Shown here one piece after another: positions 47,346 to 58,810 of a stretch of 64,000 nucleotides of DNA. The notes under the pieces are model-generated. The model saw only the letters and a program-made list of their open reading frames with translations, was not told where the DNA came from and searched no databases. Both the position numbers and the translations under genes were made by a program. Numbering within the stretch: position 1 is the stretch's first letter; each line of letters opens with the position of its first letter. The DNA is taken from assembly GCA_963556495.2 (NCBI GenBank), contig OY747712.1, positions 4,355,634 to 4,419,633 on the forward strand. The letters run 5' to 3'. This DNA is from Valencia hispanica. Taxonomy: Eukaryota > Chordata > Actinopteri > Cyprinodontiformes > Valenciidae.

Positions 47346-47795
47346 ATTAACGGACTATCACCCTAATCAGAACCGGTGAAGAAGAACGCCTAGTTGGCAA
47401 GACGTAAGAAAACTGTAGCACAAATAGAGCCAACTAGAAGTAGCCGAGGAAAATTTCATCCTTCCTTGCTTTAGTTGTTTAGATTAACTTTAATGCTCCA
47501 AAATTTCATAGCCTAAAAAAAATACACACCTTTTTTATTTGATTTTATTTTATGGTGTAAAGACCCTATTTGGATCATATACCTCACCTCACACACACAT
47601 TAGAAGACAATTACAGGCCATAAAAGTTTTAAAACTGTTATTGACATCTAAAGAAGAAGTAGAATAGCTTATTGTAATATATTGACTTATACCATATTGC
47701 ATATTATTGCATATAAAATATTTGTCATATTTTCAAACATAGCCTGTAAACATTTAGTATCTACAAACTTTCTTGTGAAGACTATGGTTTCTCAC
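47346..47795. other. Intronic, nothing recognised
   Basis: AT-rich, no coding or clear element. Confidence 0.35.
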
Positions 47796-47858
47796 CTGCC
47801 AAGAGAAATAGGATGGATGCTGTCGAATGTTTGAACCCAAAGCAGCAACTGGGACAGT
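47796..47858 (-). other. Predicted 63-bp exon of the soluble GTPase gene
   Basis: The minus-strand acceptor TTCCTTGATCTACAG ends just above 47858, and a strong donor GGCAG|GTGAGA follows 47796. It lies between the coding exon (43416) and the promoter (51.44 kb). It is probably untranslated, since the coding exon has a stop before its ATG. Transcript evidence would be needed to place it. Confidence 0.4.
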
Positions 47859-49562
47859 CTGTAGATCAAGGAAAGCATTGATTTAAGAATAACTTGTTAT
47901 GAATAAAACAAGTACAGATAGCATTTCATACCACAGTATTTATATTCAGTACCACTCCTGTAGTTTGAATATTTTAATAAAAAATTACCAGCTGTAATGT
48001 TTTTAAAAGATCTTCTCTATCTTGGTGGCCAATCCAAAACTTCCAAAAAGTTCTATTAAAATGAGAGCGCCCCAGATGAAACTCAACTTCCTATTCTTGC
48101 TGTAAATCTGTCAGCCACATATCAGTAAGACACAGCCAGGTTTTACATGGGATTTGTTTTTACATTTGTAGTTTAGTTATGAGTTTATAGTTTATGCAGG
48201 TTATTTTGTTGATCAAAGCTAACGTGTTAATGGTTTGTGACATCTGCCTGCATTCACAGCCCCTGTTGCAGTACAGATCTCCACAGAGAGCAATTTTTCA
48301 ACATGCATTGAATTTTTACATTTTAAAAACAAAGCACAAAGTATCTGAGGCAGGAAAGTAGGTTTTGACTGAAAAAGGTTAAATAGTAAATCACAGACAT
48401 ACGCCACAATCTGAATTATGTGCATCAGATTATGATGTAGATGGAGACATAGCTGTATGGTTTGAGTCAGATTAAACCATATCTATACATGGTAATTTTA
48501 TCACTAATTATCTTTATTCAAAACTGACATTATATAAAAGTTAATATTATCAAACCCTATAATTTCTTAAATGGTTTACTAGACACAGATTCCAAGACAA
48601 ACTGTGAAAAAAGGGGAAATATACAGTGAAATAACTATAACATTTGACTATACTATTATGGGATTTTTTTATTGATCTAAAAGAAATGACTGAATACTGA
48701 ATCTCTTTTAAATTTTCACAGTGATTGTCTCAGTGGACATAACAGGACCAATATTTTAGCAGCTGCTTTCACACTGGTCAGCATGTCCAGGCGTCAAATC
48801 GCTCAAACGAGCGAAAGTTGATGCTTTAAAATTAAAACTGAGCTGCTTGCACACTTTTTAGTCCGAGTCAGCACATCTGCGTGCAAAGAGTCGCTATGAT
48901 TGGTTGTGTGCTTACATCTGCAACCATATTCAAATGCAGTGCCAGGATACAGAACCAAACAAAGACAAATGTTTTATTTCTTTTGTTTTTGTAATTAAAT
49001 AAATGGCTTACATATGTTTTTTCTATTCACACACGTCTTTGATTACAATACAACAATACGCCGTTTTTCACGTGCGTTGTACTGGCACAAAACTCCCAAA
49101 AGCATAATCAAACAGCATTTATTACGGTGTTTTAACGATGAAAAGCGGCGTCTTGTGTGGAAAAACAGCGTTTTATACGCCGTTTTATTGCATACGCGCC
49201 ATTAGAGTGGCGATATTTGCCCTTTTTGGCTTGGTATAGCCGCACGTAAAAGACGCGGTGTGGTGTTAAAAGGTGTGGTGGCATTTTATGCATATTTTAA
49301 TGTCAAGAGGCCGTCCTATTACTGCTCAGCCACTAGGTTTTAGTGCATTTTACCCAATCAGTACACTGCAAGGACAGACATAACCAGAAGATCCCTGATG
49401 TTTGGAAATGTCAGGCAGTAAATGCATCTACCATTCTGCTCCTGTCTTAATCACCCCCCAGTTTATCAATAACGTTTGGTATGACATTCAACTCACTCCA
49501 CTCGTTATTTTAGTGCTATAAAATATTTATAACTGGCAATTACTTAGTAAATTTAAAAGATG
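47859..49562. other. Intronic, nothing recognised
   Basis: Mostly AT-rich. 48780-49280 has CpG-rich repeat-like sequence, but no boundaries could be set. Confidence 0.35.
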
Positions 49563-49570
49563 ACAGCAAC

Positions 49571-50308
49571 TAGGGGTGGGAATCTTTTACCATCTCACGA
49601 TTCAATTCGATTCCGATTCTTGAGGCCACGATTTGATTCAAAATCGATTTTTGATTCAAAACGATTTTCGATCCAAAACGATTCGATTTTATTCATAATG
49701 TTTTCTAATCGGGTTTCTGATCATGATCTACTCTCATCTCCTTTGCTACACAGAATGACAAACGGAGACATTAAAGTGTCTTTTTCACATTTATTAAGTT
49801 AAATTCTCAGGGAAGTGCCTTTTATCAAAAACATTGTCTGGTTCTCAATTGCTACTCATTAGTAGCTATAAAATAAGTTGGAACAAAAATAATGTGCTTC
49901 TACATAATACTAAATGGTTTAAAATAGATGCATTTCCCAGGAAAGTTGCGGTTTACCACAAATATCATGTAGAACACAAACAGTGAAGACAAAAAAAGAA
50001 CATCCACATTTCTCAGTCAGACTCAGTAACTTAAAGAATAACAAGCTATGAAAATAAAGTGCTTCTGTCTCTTGCAACAATAGAACTGTAAACTGTGCAA
50101 CTGTGCAACTGATTATATGATTTTCAACAAATCATGAAAAAAACTGGACATGAAATGTCCCGTATAAGCCAGTTACAAAAATGGAGGCCAACAGCCAGCT
50201 GATTTTATTTATTAATTTAATCCATTCTTGGACATTTCAGATCAATTCTGAATCGTTGTAAATGAGAATCTAGATTCTTCTGTGAATCGATTTTTTGGCA
50301 CACCCCTA
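49571..50308. mobile_element. hAT-type non-autonomous element (738 bp)
   Basis: Ends are TAGGGGTG and CACCCCTA. 8-bp flanks ACAGCAAC (49563-49570) and ATAGCAAC (50309-50316) differ at one base. CGATT-rich subterminal sequence lies near both ends. No transposase. Confidence 0.85.
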
Positions 50309-50316
50309 ATAGCAAC

Positions 50317-51235
50317 TGATTACGTGTACACAACAAACAAAACAGAAAGACTATTTGATCCATAGATAAGTTTTTTAATTTGTTTTGCCAGAGTTCTGTT
50401 GTTGTTGGTTTTTTTTGGTTTTTTTGGTTTTTTTTATTGGTACTATGCCTTAGCTTGATTTTTGGTAGTTTTATGGTAAAAAATTACAGATGATGTATCA
50501 AAAAGATATGTATCAACTTGTAGTTACTCGTACATGACAGCAGGGGGCAGCAAAAAGTTTGAATCCTGGACTCAAGACTTTAATTAAAAATTCTCTCGAT
50601 TTTTAAGTGAGTCACTTTATTTTTATAGACTTACCATTGAAACAAACGATTTTTCTGAACTTTTTTGAACTGCTCCATCCGATCAGAACAGTTGAAGGAA
50701 GATTTGGGTGACTGGGTGGTAGCTTATTGGGAAAGTCAGGAAAATAATCAGGTTAGCCCTGCTTACACCCAGAATAACCAATAACCATTAAAAGTTGCTC
50801 GAATCTATTCTCTTCTATGTTCTAATGCTTGGATTGATCTTTCCTTTTTTTTTCAAAAAGTTCCAGTTCATTGTGTTGCTTCCATGTGATTGGTGTCTGT
50901 GTTGCCTACACTTGTAATGTGGTTGATCTTGTTAAAAGAAAGTTGGAGCAAAACCTTAATGTGCAAAAGCAGTTTGTTATATTTTATACTAACTTTTTTA
51001 TTTTACTTCTGGTGTTGTTGTAATCTAGCTGCCCTGCTGCCTGGACGTGCTGACCGGTGTGAACGCCCCATAGAGGGCAACTGGAGGGACCTGGGACTGG
51101 TTCAGGCCCGTCACAAGAAAATAATTTAAAAATGGGACACAGATCTATGCATGTGTTTTCACACCAATGCTGATAATTTAGTAATACGTGTTTTAAACAA
51201 AAGCAGGAAAGTTAGAGATAAACTGAAACAAACCT
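50317..51235. other. Intronic, nothing recognised
   Basis: T-rich tract near 50400-50440; no supported gene. Confidence 0.35.
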
Positions 51236-51306
51236 TTGTTGGCTTTCTTCTGTTCAGTCCAGGGGTTCAAGTTGTGATGTTTTTATGCTCTGGATTCATT
51301 CACTAA
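51236..51306 (-). other. Predicted 5' exon 2 of the soluble GTPase gene
   Basis: The minus-strand acceptor CTATTTTTAG is followed by exon sequence ending in the donor AAAG|GTTTGT. Joined to exon 1 it gives a short upstream frame that stops at once, so it is untranslated. Confidence 0.45.
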
Positions 51307-51374
51307 AAATAGATACAGGATTAGACAACAGAAAATTTAATTTAAAAAATATTCAACACAGTGAAGATACCTAC

Positions 51375-51415
51375 CAATCAGATTGCTATGCATCAGAAAG
51401 TGAAGTAGGACTCTG
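51375..51415 (-). other. Predicted first exon of the soluble GTPase gene
   Basis: It lies 25-30 bases below a TATA box and ends with donor GATTG|GTAGGT at 51374-51375. It holds a short upstream ATG whose frame stops in exon 2. Linkage to the coding exon 8 kb away is inferred from strand, family promoter similarity and absence of another gene between. Confidence 0.5.
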
Positions 51416-51440
51416 TAGGAACTTTGCAGAATTCCCCTAT

Positions 51441-51493
51441 CTTTTATACACAATGTTGGACACACCTCTTTCTTCTCAAAACGAAACTGAAAC
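51441..51493 (-). promoter_or_regulatory. Promoter with TATA box and ISRE
   Basis: Minus-strand TATAAAAG at 51441-51448. 35 bases upstream, plus-strand GAAACTGAAAC (51483-51493) matches the interferon-stimulated response core GAAANNGAAAC exactly. Confidence 0.65.
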
Positions 51494-51669
51494 AACCCAA
51501 GTCCTACTAAAATGCACACTCTGTTCATTTTATGTCTATATTACCGGTGCTGACATTAGAATAACAAGATAAGCAAGTTGGAAAGTTTTAGGGTATAGGA
51601 GCAGACATAAGAGAAAATCAGGAAAATCTCATAAAGATAAGTATGACTTTGACTGAACAGAAAAATAAA

Positions 51670-53553
51670 ACAATGAATTGTGGTTTCTTGAACATAAGAT
51701 CTCTCTCTTCAAAAACTTTGTTAGTTAATGAACTGATTTGTGATCATCCAATTGATTTGTTTTGTCTCACAGAAACCTGGCTGCAGCATAAATGAATAAA
51801 CTCTTTCCAATTATTTAGTGTTCCTAGAAGTACTGGTCGAGAAGGAACAGCAGCATCTTCATTCAGATTTATTAATTAATCCCAGAACAATTAGTAGCTA
51901 CAGTTGTTTTGAACATCTAAGCCTTAGTTTTCCTCATCCAAGTTGCAAAGCTCTAAAACCACTTTTGTTTGTGGTTTTGTATCGTCCACCAGGCCCTCTC
52001 AATTCTTAGATCAGATCTTAGATGTTTTTATCTGATTTATGTTAAATACTGATAAAGTCATTATAGTGGGGGATTATAATAGTCATGTGGACACTAAAAG
52101 TGATAGCCTAAGTTTAGCCTTTAATGCTATCTTAGACTCATCTGGCTTTCCTCAAAAAGTACAGGGACCCACCCACTCATCATATTTGGACTTTGTACTG
52201 ACGTACAGCATTGAGTTTGAGGAAACAACAGTTCTTCCACATAACCGTGTCCTGTCTGATCATTTTTTGATAACTTTTGAATGGGATTTAAATGTCAAGT
52301 CATGGTCAAAAATAACGCCGAGGTTGTTTACGGTATTACTGGGGGCCAATTTAATGCCATCCAGATGAAGTGATTGACTAATCACTTTCTTTTTTAGAAC
52401 TTCTGGTCCAAAGACAGAAACTTCTGTCTTGTCAGAATTTAAAAGCAAAAAGTTTAGATTCATCCATGTTTTTATGTCTTCCAGACATGCCTGTAATCTA
52501 CCTAACTGACTGGATTCATCAAGATATATGGATAAATATAGTTGTGAATTGTTGGACTAAAACTTAAATATATAGGCCTTTTCTATTTGGAGCAGAGAAC
52601 ACCTGTTTAACTGAGCAGAAAATCAGGATGAACTTTGTTTACCACAGAACTATTTATGTTGTAAACAGGAAACTATTAACTTTTGCTGGCCTCCATCTGT
52701 GTTAAAACTGGAGGTAGGGGAACTTTAGTTCCCCTTTTTACTTCTGTCCTCCTATGACTAATTACTTTCTTTTTAAGGGGGCTACAGGGTCTAATACCAG
52801 ACACAACGAGGAAGTAACGCTATGATCGAGACCATCAATTTCTGAAGGATTAGAGATTAAATTGCTGCACTCTTCTTTGAGACTGAGGAAATTAAGAATG
52901 GAACAGATTCTTTAAAACTTGTTATAGCATTGTCTGATAAAGCTCTACTATAATAAATTTTTCTTTCAGGTTTGAGGTCCTCAGTTAAAATTAATATTAA
53001 ACAGGTTTCTAGGATTTCCTTCTTTCACCTCCGGAATATTGCTAAAATTAGAAACATCCTGTCCAGAAGTGATGCTGAGAAACTAGTCCATGCATTTGTT
53101 ACCTCAAGGCTGGACTGCTGTAATTCTTTACTATCAGGAAGTCCACAAAATGCCATTAAAAGCCTTCAGTTGATCCAAAATGCGGCAGCAAGAGTTCTGA
53201 TGAATATAAAAAGAGAGATCACATTTCTCCTGTTTTAGCTTCCCTTCATTGGCTCCCTGTTAAATCCAGAATAGAATCTAAGATCCTCCTTCTTCCATAT
53301 AAAGCCCTTAATAATCAAGCTCCATCATACATCAGAGATCTGATTGGTCCATATGTTCCTAACAGAGCCCTTCGCTCTCAGACTGCAGGTTTACTTGTAG
53401 TTCCTAGGATTTCTAAAAGTAGAATGGGAGGCAGATCTTTTAGTTATCAGGCTCCTCTCCTGTGGAACCAGCTCCCAGCTTTAGTCCGTGAGGCAGACAC
53501 TCTGTTTACTTTTAAGGCCAGGCTTAAAACTTTCCTTTTTGATAAAGCTTATA
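51670..53553 (+). mobile_element. L2-type LINE pieces with an internal inversion
   Basis: The plus strand 51670-52280 encodes an endonuclease (FCLTETWLQ, VIIVGDYNSHVD, LSDHFLI). 52260-52463 encodes an RT piece on the minus strand (LLNSDKTEVSVFGPE). 52972-53540 encodes the C-terminal part on plus (LVHAFVTSRLDCCNSLL, LIQNAAARVL). It is interrupted at 53554 by a Tc1 element and resumes at 55007. Multiple stops. Confidence 0.85.
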
Positions 53554-55004
53554 AACTCAACAAAACAAGAAACGTCCTCTGACTTTCAACTGTTTTTACT
53601 TTCAGTAAACTTAATGTGTATAAATATTTGTATGAACACCATAAGACATAAACTAAAAATGTTTCACAGACAGAAATAGAATAATGTGTCCTTGAATGAA
53701 GGAAGGCTCAAAATCAAAAGTAGCAGTCAGTATCTGGTGTGGCCACCAGCTGCTTGAAGTACTGCAGTGCATCTCCTCCTCATGGACCAGATTGGTCAGT
53801 TCTTGCTGTGAGATGTTACCCCACTCTTCCACCAAGGCACTTGCAAGTTCCTGGACATTTCTGGGGGGAATGGCCCTAGCCCTCAGCCTGCGATCCAACA
53901 GGTCCCAGACGTGCTCAATGGGATTGAGATCCGGGCTCTTCGCTGGCCATGGCAGAACACTGACATTGCTGTCATGCAGAAACTCACGCACAGAACGAGC
54001 AGTATGGCTGGTGGCATTGTCCTGCTGGAGGATCATGTCCGGATGAGCATGCATAAAGGGTACCACATGAGGGAGGAGGAGGTCTTCCCTGTAGTGCAAG
54101 GCATTGAGATTGCCTGCAATGACAACAAGCTCAGTCCGATGGTGATGTGATATACCGCCCCAGACCATGACGGACCCCCCACCTCCAAATCGATCCCGCT
54201 CCAGGGTACAGGCCTCGGTGTAACGCTCATTACTTCGACGATAAACACGAATCCGTCCATCACCCCTGGTGAGACAAAACCGTGACTCATCAGTGAAGAG
54301 CACTTTTTGCCACTCCTGTCTGGTCCAGCGAAGGTGGGTTTGTGCCCATAGGCGGTGTTGTTGCTGCTGATGTCTGGTAAGGACCTGCCTTACAACAGGC
54401 CTACAAGCCCTCAGTCCAGCCTCTCTCAGCCTATTGCGGACAGTCTGAGCACTGATGGAGGGATTGTGTGTTCCTGGTGTGACTCGGGCAGTTGTTGTGG
54501 CCATCCTGTACCTGTCACGCAGGTGTGATATTCGGATGTACCGATCCTGTGCAGGTGTTGTTACACGTGGTCTTCCACTGCGAGGATGATCAGCTGTCCT
54601 TCCTGTCTCCCTGTAGCGCTGTCTTGGGCGTCACACAGTGTGAACATTAGCCACATCAGCAGTCCTCATGCCTCCCTGCAGCATGCCTAATGCACGTTCA
54701 CGCAGATGAGCAGGGACCCTGGGCATCTTTCTTTGGGTGTATTTCACAGTTGGTAGACCAGTCTCTTTAGTGTCCTGCGTTTTAAGAACTGTGACCTTAA
54801 ATGCCGACTTTCTGTAACCTGTTAAGGTCTTAACGACCATTCCTTAGGTGCATGTTAATTAATTGATTATGGTTAATTGAACATGCATGGAAAACATTGT
54901 TTAAACCCTTTACAATGAAGATCTGTAAAGGTATTTGGATTTTTACAACATTATTATTGGAATACACAGTCCTGAAAAAGAGACGTTTCTTTTTTTGCTG
55001 AGTT
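53554..55004 (-). mobile_element. Tc1-like transposon, nearly intact (1451 bp)
   Basis: Ends are AACTCAACAAAACAAGAAACG and, inverted, AACTCAGCAAAAAAAGAAACG, flanked by TA at 53552-53553 and 55005-55006. The LINE copy at about 26600 shows the empty site GCTTATAGTTAGAG. The transposase is complete except for two lesions, so the insertion looks fairly young. Confidence 0.95.
53727..54726 (-). pseudogene. Tc1-like transposase with two lesions
   Basis: The start is ATG 54726 (MPRVPAHLRERALGML, an N-terminal helix-turn-helix). A TGA at 54631-54633 interrupts HTV|RPRQRYRE; it is probably a C-to-T change of an arginine codon. The second helix-turn-helix, then all three catalytic sites are present: FTDESRF, QQDNATSHTA and [11 protein letters not shown]. 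Near 53790 a one-base loss shifts the frame. The native last residues (AGGHTRY) are readable in the next frame, ending at 53727. The total of 1000 bp fits about 334 codons less one base. Confidence 0.92.
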
Positions 55005-55006
55005 TA

Positions 55007-55060
55007 GTTAGAGTGGCTGAGGTCATCCTGAGCTATCTCTGTAGTTATGCTGCTATAGGC
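55007..55060 (+). mobile_element. LINE 3' part after the Tc1 insertion
   Basis: GTTAGAGTGGCTGAGGTCAT and the following bases continue the LINE from 53553, matching 26603-26655. Confidence 0.85.
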
Positions 55061-55061
55061 T

Positions 55062-55439
55062 TCGATCAATCAATCAGTCAATCAAACTTTATTTATAAAG
55101 CCCTTTTCATACAAGAGTTGCAACTCGAAGTGCTTTACAGATTAAAATGACCCCACATAAACCATGTTCACATCCATCATCCACAGATTTAAAAGCATGA
55201 TCACAGTTATACCCCCCTCCCCCCAACAACAAGAACAACAATGAAAAGGACACTGAGCCAAGTGCAGATGAGTCAAGTAAGGAAACGCCATCAATCAAGC
55301 CATCCGCACCTGCAGCAGCAGATCAACCGCAGCAGCCGAGGCACACAGGGCGCCCAGAGGAGACAAGGCCGAGACCCCCACCTCCACCCAAGCGCTACCT
55401 GGAGAGCATCCAGGCAGCTACAGCCGACCACCGCTCCTG
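55062..55439 (-). repeat. Interspersed repeat with TTGATTGA tail
   Basis: Begins with CAATCAATCAGTCAATCAAA and TTTATTTATAAAGCCC, the typical reverse of a LINE/SINE tail, followed by GC-rich sequence to the MITE at 55440. The family is not recognised. Confidence 0.6.
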
Positions 55440-55441
55440 TA

Positions 55442-55998
55442 TGAAGTGAGAACGCTGACATAATCTGAAACCGAAAGAAAAAGTTTTGAAACGTTGAAAA
55501 TCAGTGGTTGAAAATTTAAAACCTGAAATAAAGTTTGAAAGTCTGAAAATAAGTTTTGAATCTCTGCAATCCTAATTTTGTACTAGCATTTTTATTTTTC
55601 ATAAATTCAACATGTAAAGTAGAGAGTTTCAGCCTCACATTTTCAGAGATTCAAATCGCTTGTTTCACCCTTGCAGTTTTTCAAGTATACATTTTCAGAG
55701 TTTCAAATATGACATTGTTTTCCCACCATGTTAAGTTAGCAAAAAACTTTTGAAACCTTGTAATGTGAGATCTAAAAAAAATTAAACTTTGCAACATCCG
55801 CCTTTCGTACTTTCGTCCACACCGCTGCAAGGTTGTAGCCACGTGATTTTTGGCAAGCCGTTTTAACATTTAATCAATGACCACTGATTAAATGTTATAT
55901 TCCAGATATCTTTAGGAATTATAGATAGGAGTGGTCATTGATTAAAAGTTTCAAAACTTTTTCTTTCGGTTTCAGATTATGTCAGCGTTCTCACTTCA
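55442..55998. mobile_element. MITE with 51-53 bp perfect inverted repeats, TA target
   Basis: 55442-55492 and 55947-55998 are exact reverse complements over about 51 bases, beginning TGAAGTGAGAACGCTGACAT. TA flanks it at 55440-55441 and 55999-56000. The interior has no coding. A further inner inverted pair (ATCAATGACCAC and GTGGTCATTGAT) lies at about 55873-55945. This is a mariner-type non-autonomous element. Confidence 0.93.
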
Positions 55999-56279
55999 TA
56001 GAAAACCCCCTAAACTAACCGTTTTTTTAATCAATGCACCTTCATTTACTGTCACATTAAATTGTTTTTAGTGCATGGAATTGTATTTTAATGGATTAAT
56101 CTGGAATATTTAGCTAGGGATCCTTATATTTTCAATAAAATTGTTCATTTAAAAACATTTAGATTTGGTTGCACTAAGGAACCTCACAGTTAGCCCTAGC
56201 TTGTCTGGAGAGTTCACAAGGCATGTCATTTAAAAACAGCCAATGACAGCAAGTTTTGCAAAGATGGAAACGTCACCTC

Positions 56280-56400
56280 TTTCTCTTGCTTTATTGTGTA
56301 TCATGTGTAATGTGTGTTTCTTTTTAAATCACCAAATCATGTAAAGCACCTTGAATTACCCTGCTGTTGAAAGTGTGCTATACAAATAAAATTGCCTCAC
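56280..56400 (+). mobile_element. L2-type LINE 3' tail
   Basis: Matches 4485-4700 with an internal deletion, including CATGTAAAGCACCTTGAATT and the final ACAAATAAAATTGCC. Confidence 0.85.
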
Positions 56401-56577
56401 CTCCAATTTTATTCTGTTTTATTTTATGATATGCTTTAAGTGGCAGCCCTAAAAAATAAAACGTAATTACATATCAATATTTTGTTTTAACTTCTTTTAT
56501 ACATATAACTGGCCAGTGATATATGTTGTTGTTTTACCCCTGGGGGGTTCTGCTGTTCATCCTGTTGGTCACACCAT

Positions 56578-56682
56578 TTCTGGGAAATGAGTTTGTTTCT
56601 CCTTCAGCTCTGCCTCCGAGTACTGAATAAACATTGGGAGGAGTGTCTCCCTCACTGAGTATAAAGGTTTGAAAGTGAAACT
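56578..56682 (+). promoter_or_regulatory. Promoter of the SNTX-like gene: GAS-like, TATA and ISRE
   Basis: TTCTGGGAA at 56578-56586 fits the STAT site TTCNNNGAA. TATAAA is at 56660-56665. GAAAGTGAAACT at 56671-56682 matches the ISRE consensus exactly, though it lies just below the TATA box, which is unusual. Confidence 0.6.
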
Positions 56683-56689
56683 TCTGTGT

Positions 56690-56712
56690 TAGGTCTCAGA
56701 CACATTACTGCA
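56690..56712 (+). other. Predicted untranslated exon 1 of the SNTX-like gene
   Basis: The start is estimated 25-30 bases below the TATA box; it ends at the donor CTGCA|GTAAGT (intron from 56713). No ATG inside. Confidence 0.5.
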
Positions 56713-56799
56713 GTAAGTATGACTTTCCTTTTTGGGCTTTGCTTTGCTTTTATTTGAAAAAAAAACACACAAACAACAACAATGCTGAACGCTTTTAGG

Positions 56800-56880
56800 A
56801 TCCTTTTTTAGAACTTCTGGTCCAAAGACGGAAACTTCTGTCTTGTCAGAATTTAAGAGCCAAAAGTTTAGAGACTGACA
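56800..56880 (-). mobile_element. Short L2-type RT fragment
   Basis: The minus strand encodes LNSDKTEVSVFGPEVLKK, the same stretch as in 52260-52463; it lies in intron 1 of the SNTX-like gene. Confidence 0.75.
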
Positions 56881-57210
56881 AAAAGGCACTTGTAAAAAAA
56901 AATGCTTACATTTGAAATGTTATATAGTAAATATCTAATTTGTGTTTGTTTACTCAAATTAACTCAAGTTTTCAAGGCATTTTAAATGTGTTCTCCTAAA
57001 CTTTAACCTTTGCTTCTTCTGTAGTCAGTCCTTTATTTGACTGTTTTTTAGATATAATTGCCAGCACCTTCACAACTTTTCACAGGGACAGATTATAGTT
57101 CATTGTTATTCATCATTGTTTTGGTACTCAAAGTTTTCAAACAGTCTTCAGATTGTTCTGATTCAGATTGTTTTCAACCTGCAATATTCCTTTTATCACT
57201 TAGAAAACAA

Positions 57211-57304
57211 ATGGACTCTGAGAAAATGATAGAAGTGGCCACTCTTGGCAGACCATTCAGCCTTGGGATGTTGTACGACTGCCGTCAGGACACAGTCATT
57301 CCTG
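57211..57304 (+). CDS. First coding exon of a stonustoxin (SNTX)-like gene, partial
   Basis: The acceptor CACTTAG precedes 57204, ATG is at 57211, and the donor CCTG|GTGAGG follows 57304. The 31 residues include LGRPFSLGMLYDC, the conserved start of the stonustoxin/verrucotoxin-like family. That family is large in ordinary non-venomous teleosts, where it shares a MACPF-like fold and often a PRY-SPRY tail. The exon ends in phase 1. I found no later exon up to 64000; the downstream region is filled with repeats. The gene therefore either has a long intron or is a fragment. Family membership does not imply toxicity. Confidence 0.75.
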
Positions 57305-57960
57305 GTGAGGAGTACATTATTTTTTGTTTTAAAATAATAATAATTTTTCTTTCTCTTCTTTCTTCCTTTACCCTCGGCATCTTCTACCCTGACACCAACT
57401 AACTCCATGTACTATTTCTCCACATCCACAAATTCATTATTCTTAAATATATGGTAACACTTTCATTCCTTCCTTACTCTTGAATCTCACACTGGGGACT
57501 AGCCTAATATTAGACTTCATATTTACTAAGAATATTAATAATTTAGGGCACATAATTAAAATAATTATGAACATGCACCAAATATTTGCCCAGTGTTGTG
57601 AAATACAGCATGTACAGTTTTATTCCTTCCTTTTCTTCTACTTTAACCACCACAACAATGTGGTTCCCCATCTCATGTTAGTCTTTCTGGATCAGGAACT
57701 CCTACAGGATCTTGTCATAGCAAACAAACTTTGGCATTGTTTCTGACTGTGAGACTTCCCTCCTGTAGATGTTTTGATACATCTTTCCATTTACTTGGTT
57801 ATAAGTTTCTATCATACACTTTTACACCGCCAGAATCCAGGTTCATGTTCGAGTATGGTTGTATGATAATAGTTCCCTCTTTTCTTTCTAAATGTTATTG
57901 ACAGGTCGATGGATTAGAATCGTAATCAAATAATTGATCTTCTATCACAGTTAACCTAAA
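57305..57960. other. Intronic, nothing recognised
   Basis: AT-rich; no SNTX-family coding found on the plus strand. Confidence 0.35.
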
Positions 57961-57961
57961 T

Positions 57962-58295
57962 TTATCCATCCATCCATTATCTATACCCATCCATCTTCTG
58001 CAGCGTCGCGGGGGGCTGGGGCCTATCTCCAGCAATCATCGGAGGAGTGGCGGTATACACCCTGGACAAGTCGCTAGTCCATCACAGGGCAACACAGAGA
58101 CACAACAGGACAAACAACCATGCACACACACACACTCATACCTAAGGGTCACTTAGAGAGACCAATTAACCTAACAGTCGTGTTTTTGGACTGTGGGAAG
58201 AAGCCGGGGTACCCAGTAGGAACCCATGCATGCACAGGGAGAACATGCAAACTCCATGCAAGGCAACGGTGTTACCAACTGTTCAGCCAACCCAA
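57962..58295 (-). mobile_element. tRNA-derived SINE, internally deleted
   Basis: Same family as 3966-4331 and 24957-25275. The tail CCATCCATCCATT is at 57965, the body with (CA)n near 58122-58135, and the head is shortened, lacking the B-box region. Confidence 0.85.
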
Positions 58296-58309
58296 ATTAA
58301 AAAAAAACA

Positions 58310-58810
58310 ACAAATTAATAAGAGTTATAAGTTGTTTAAAAAATTTCTCTTTAGATAGTTCCCTAATTTATATCTTCCTTCTGTTCTCCAGTGTTTCCTT
58401 AAGCTCCCCTTAGATCCCTCTTTAGATATATTATCTTTAGTTATTTTCCAGTTTAGGATCGTTTTCTGTTTCTCATCATCTGTATAAGAAGTTGTCTCAT
58501 AGTTGTCTCCTTCCCATTTTCCCCCTCTGTCCCAGTTTTACTAACTTACTCCACCTGTGCTTTCCCTCTCACCTGCAACCGCTAATTAGTCCCTGGTCTT
58601 CTCTGTCACTTCCTCATTCCCTCCTCAATATAAATACAGCTCTCATTCACTCTATACTCGCGGGTCTGTCGTCAAACATCCCCTCTCTGGTTCCTGGTTT
58701 TCCCTGTCACTGCACCTAAGATCCTCCTGAGTTTTTGTAAGCTCATGTTACTTTTTGCTCTCATTAAATCCTTCTTATTTTAACTTTTGCTGCATTTGGG
58801 TCCTTTAAAT
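58310..58810. other. Possible LTR-like repeat
   Basis: Pyrimidine-rich sequence with ATATAAATA near 58628 and a TGGGTCC motif near the end resembles fish LTR sequences. I could not find paired termini, a target duplication or coding. Confidence 0.25.
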
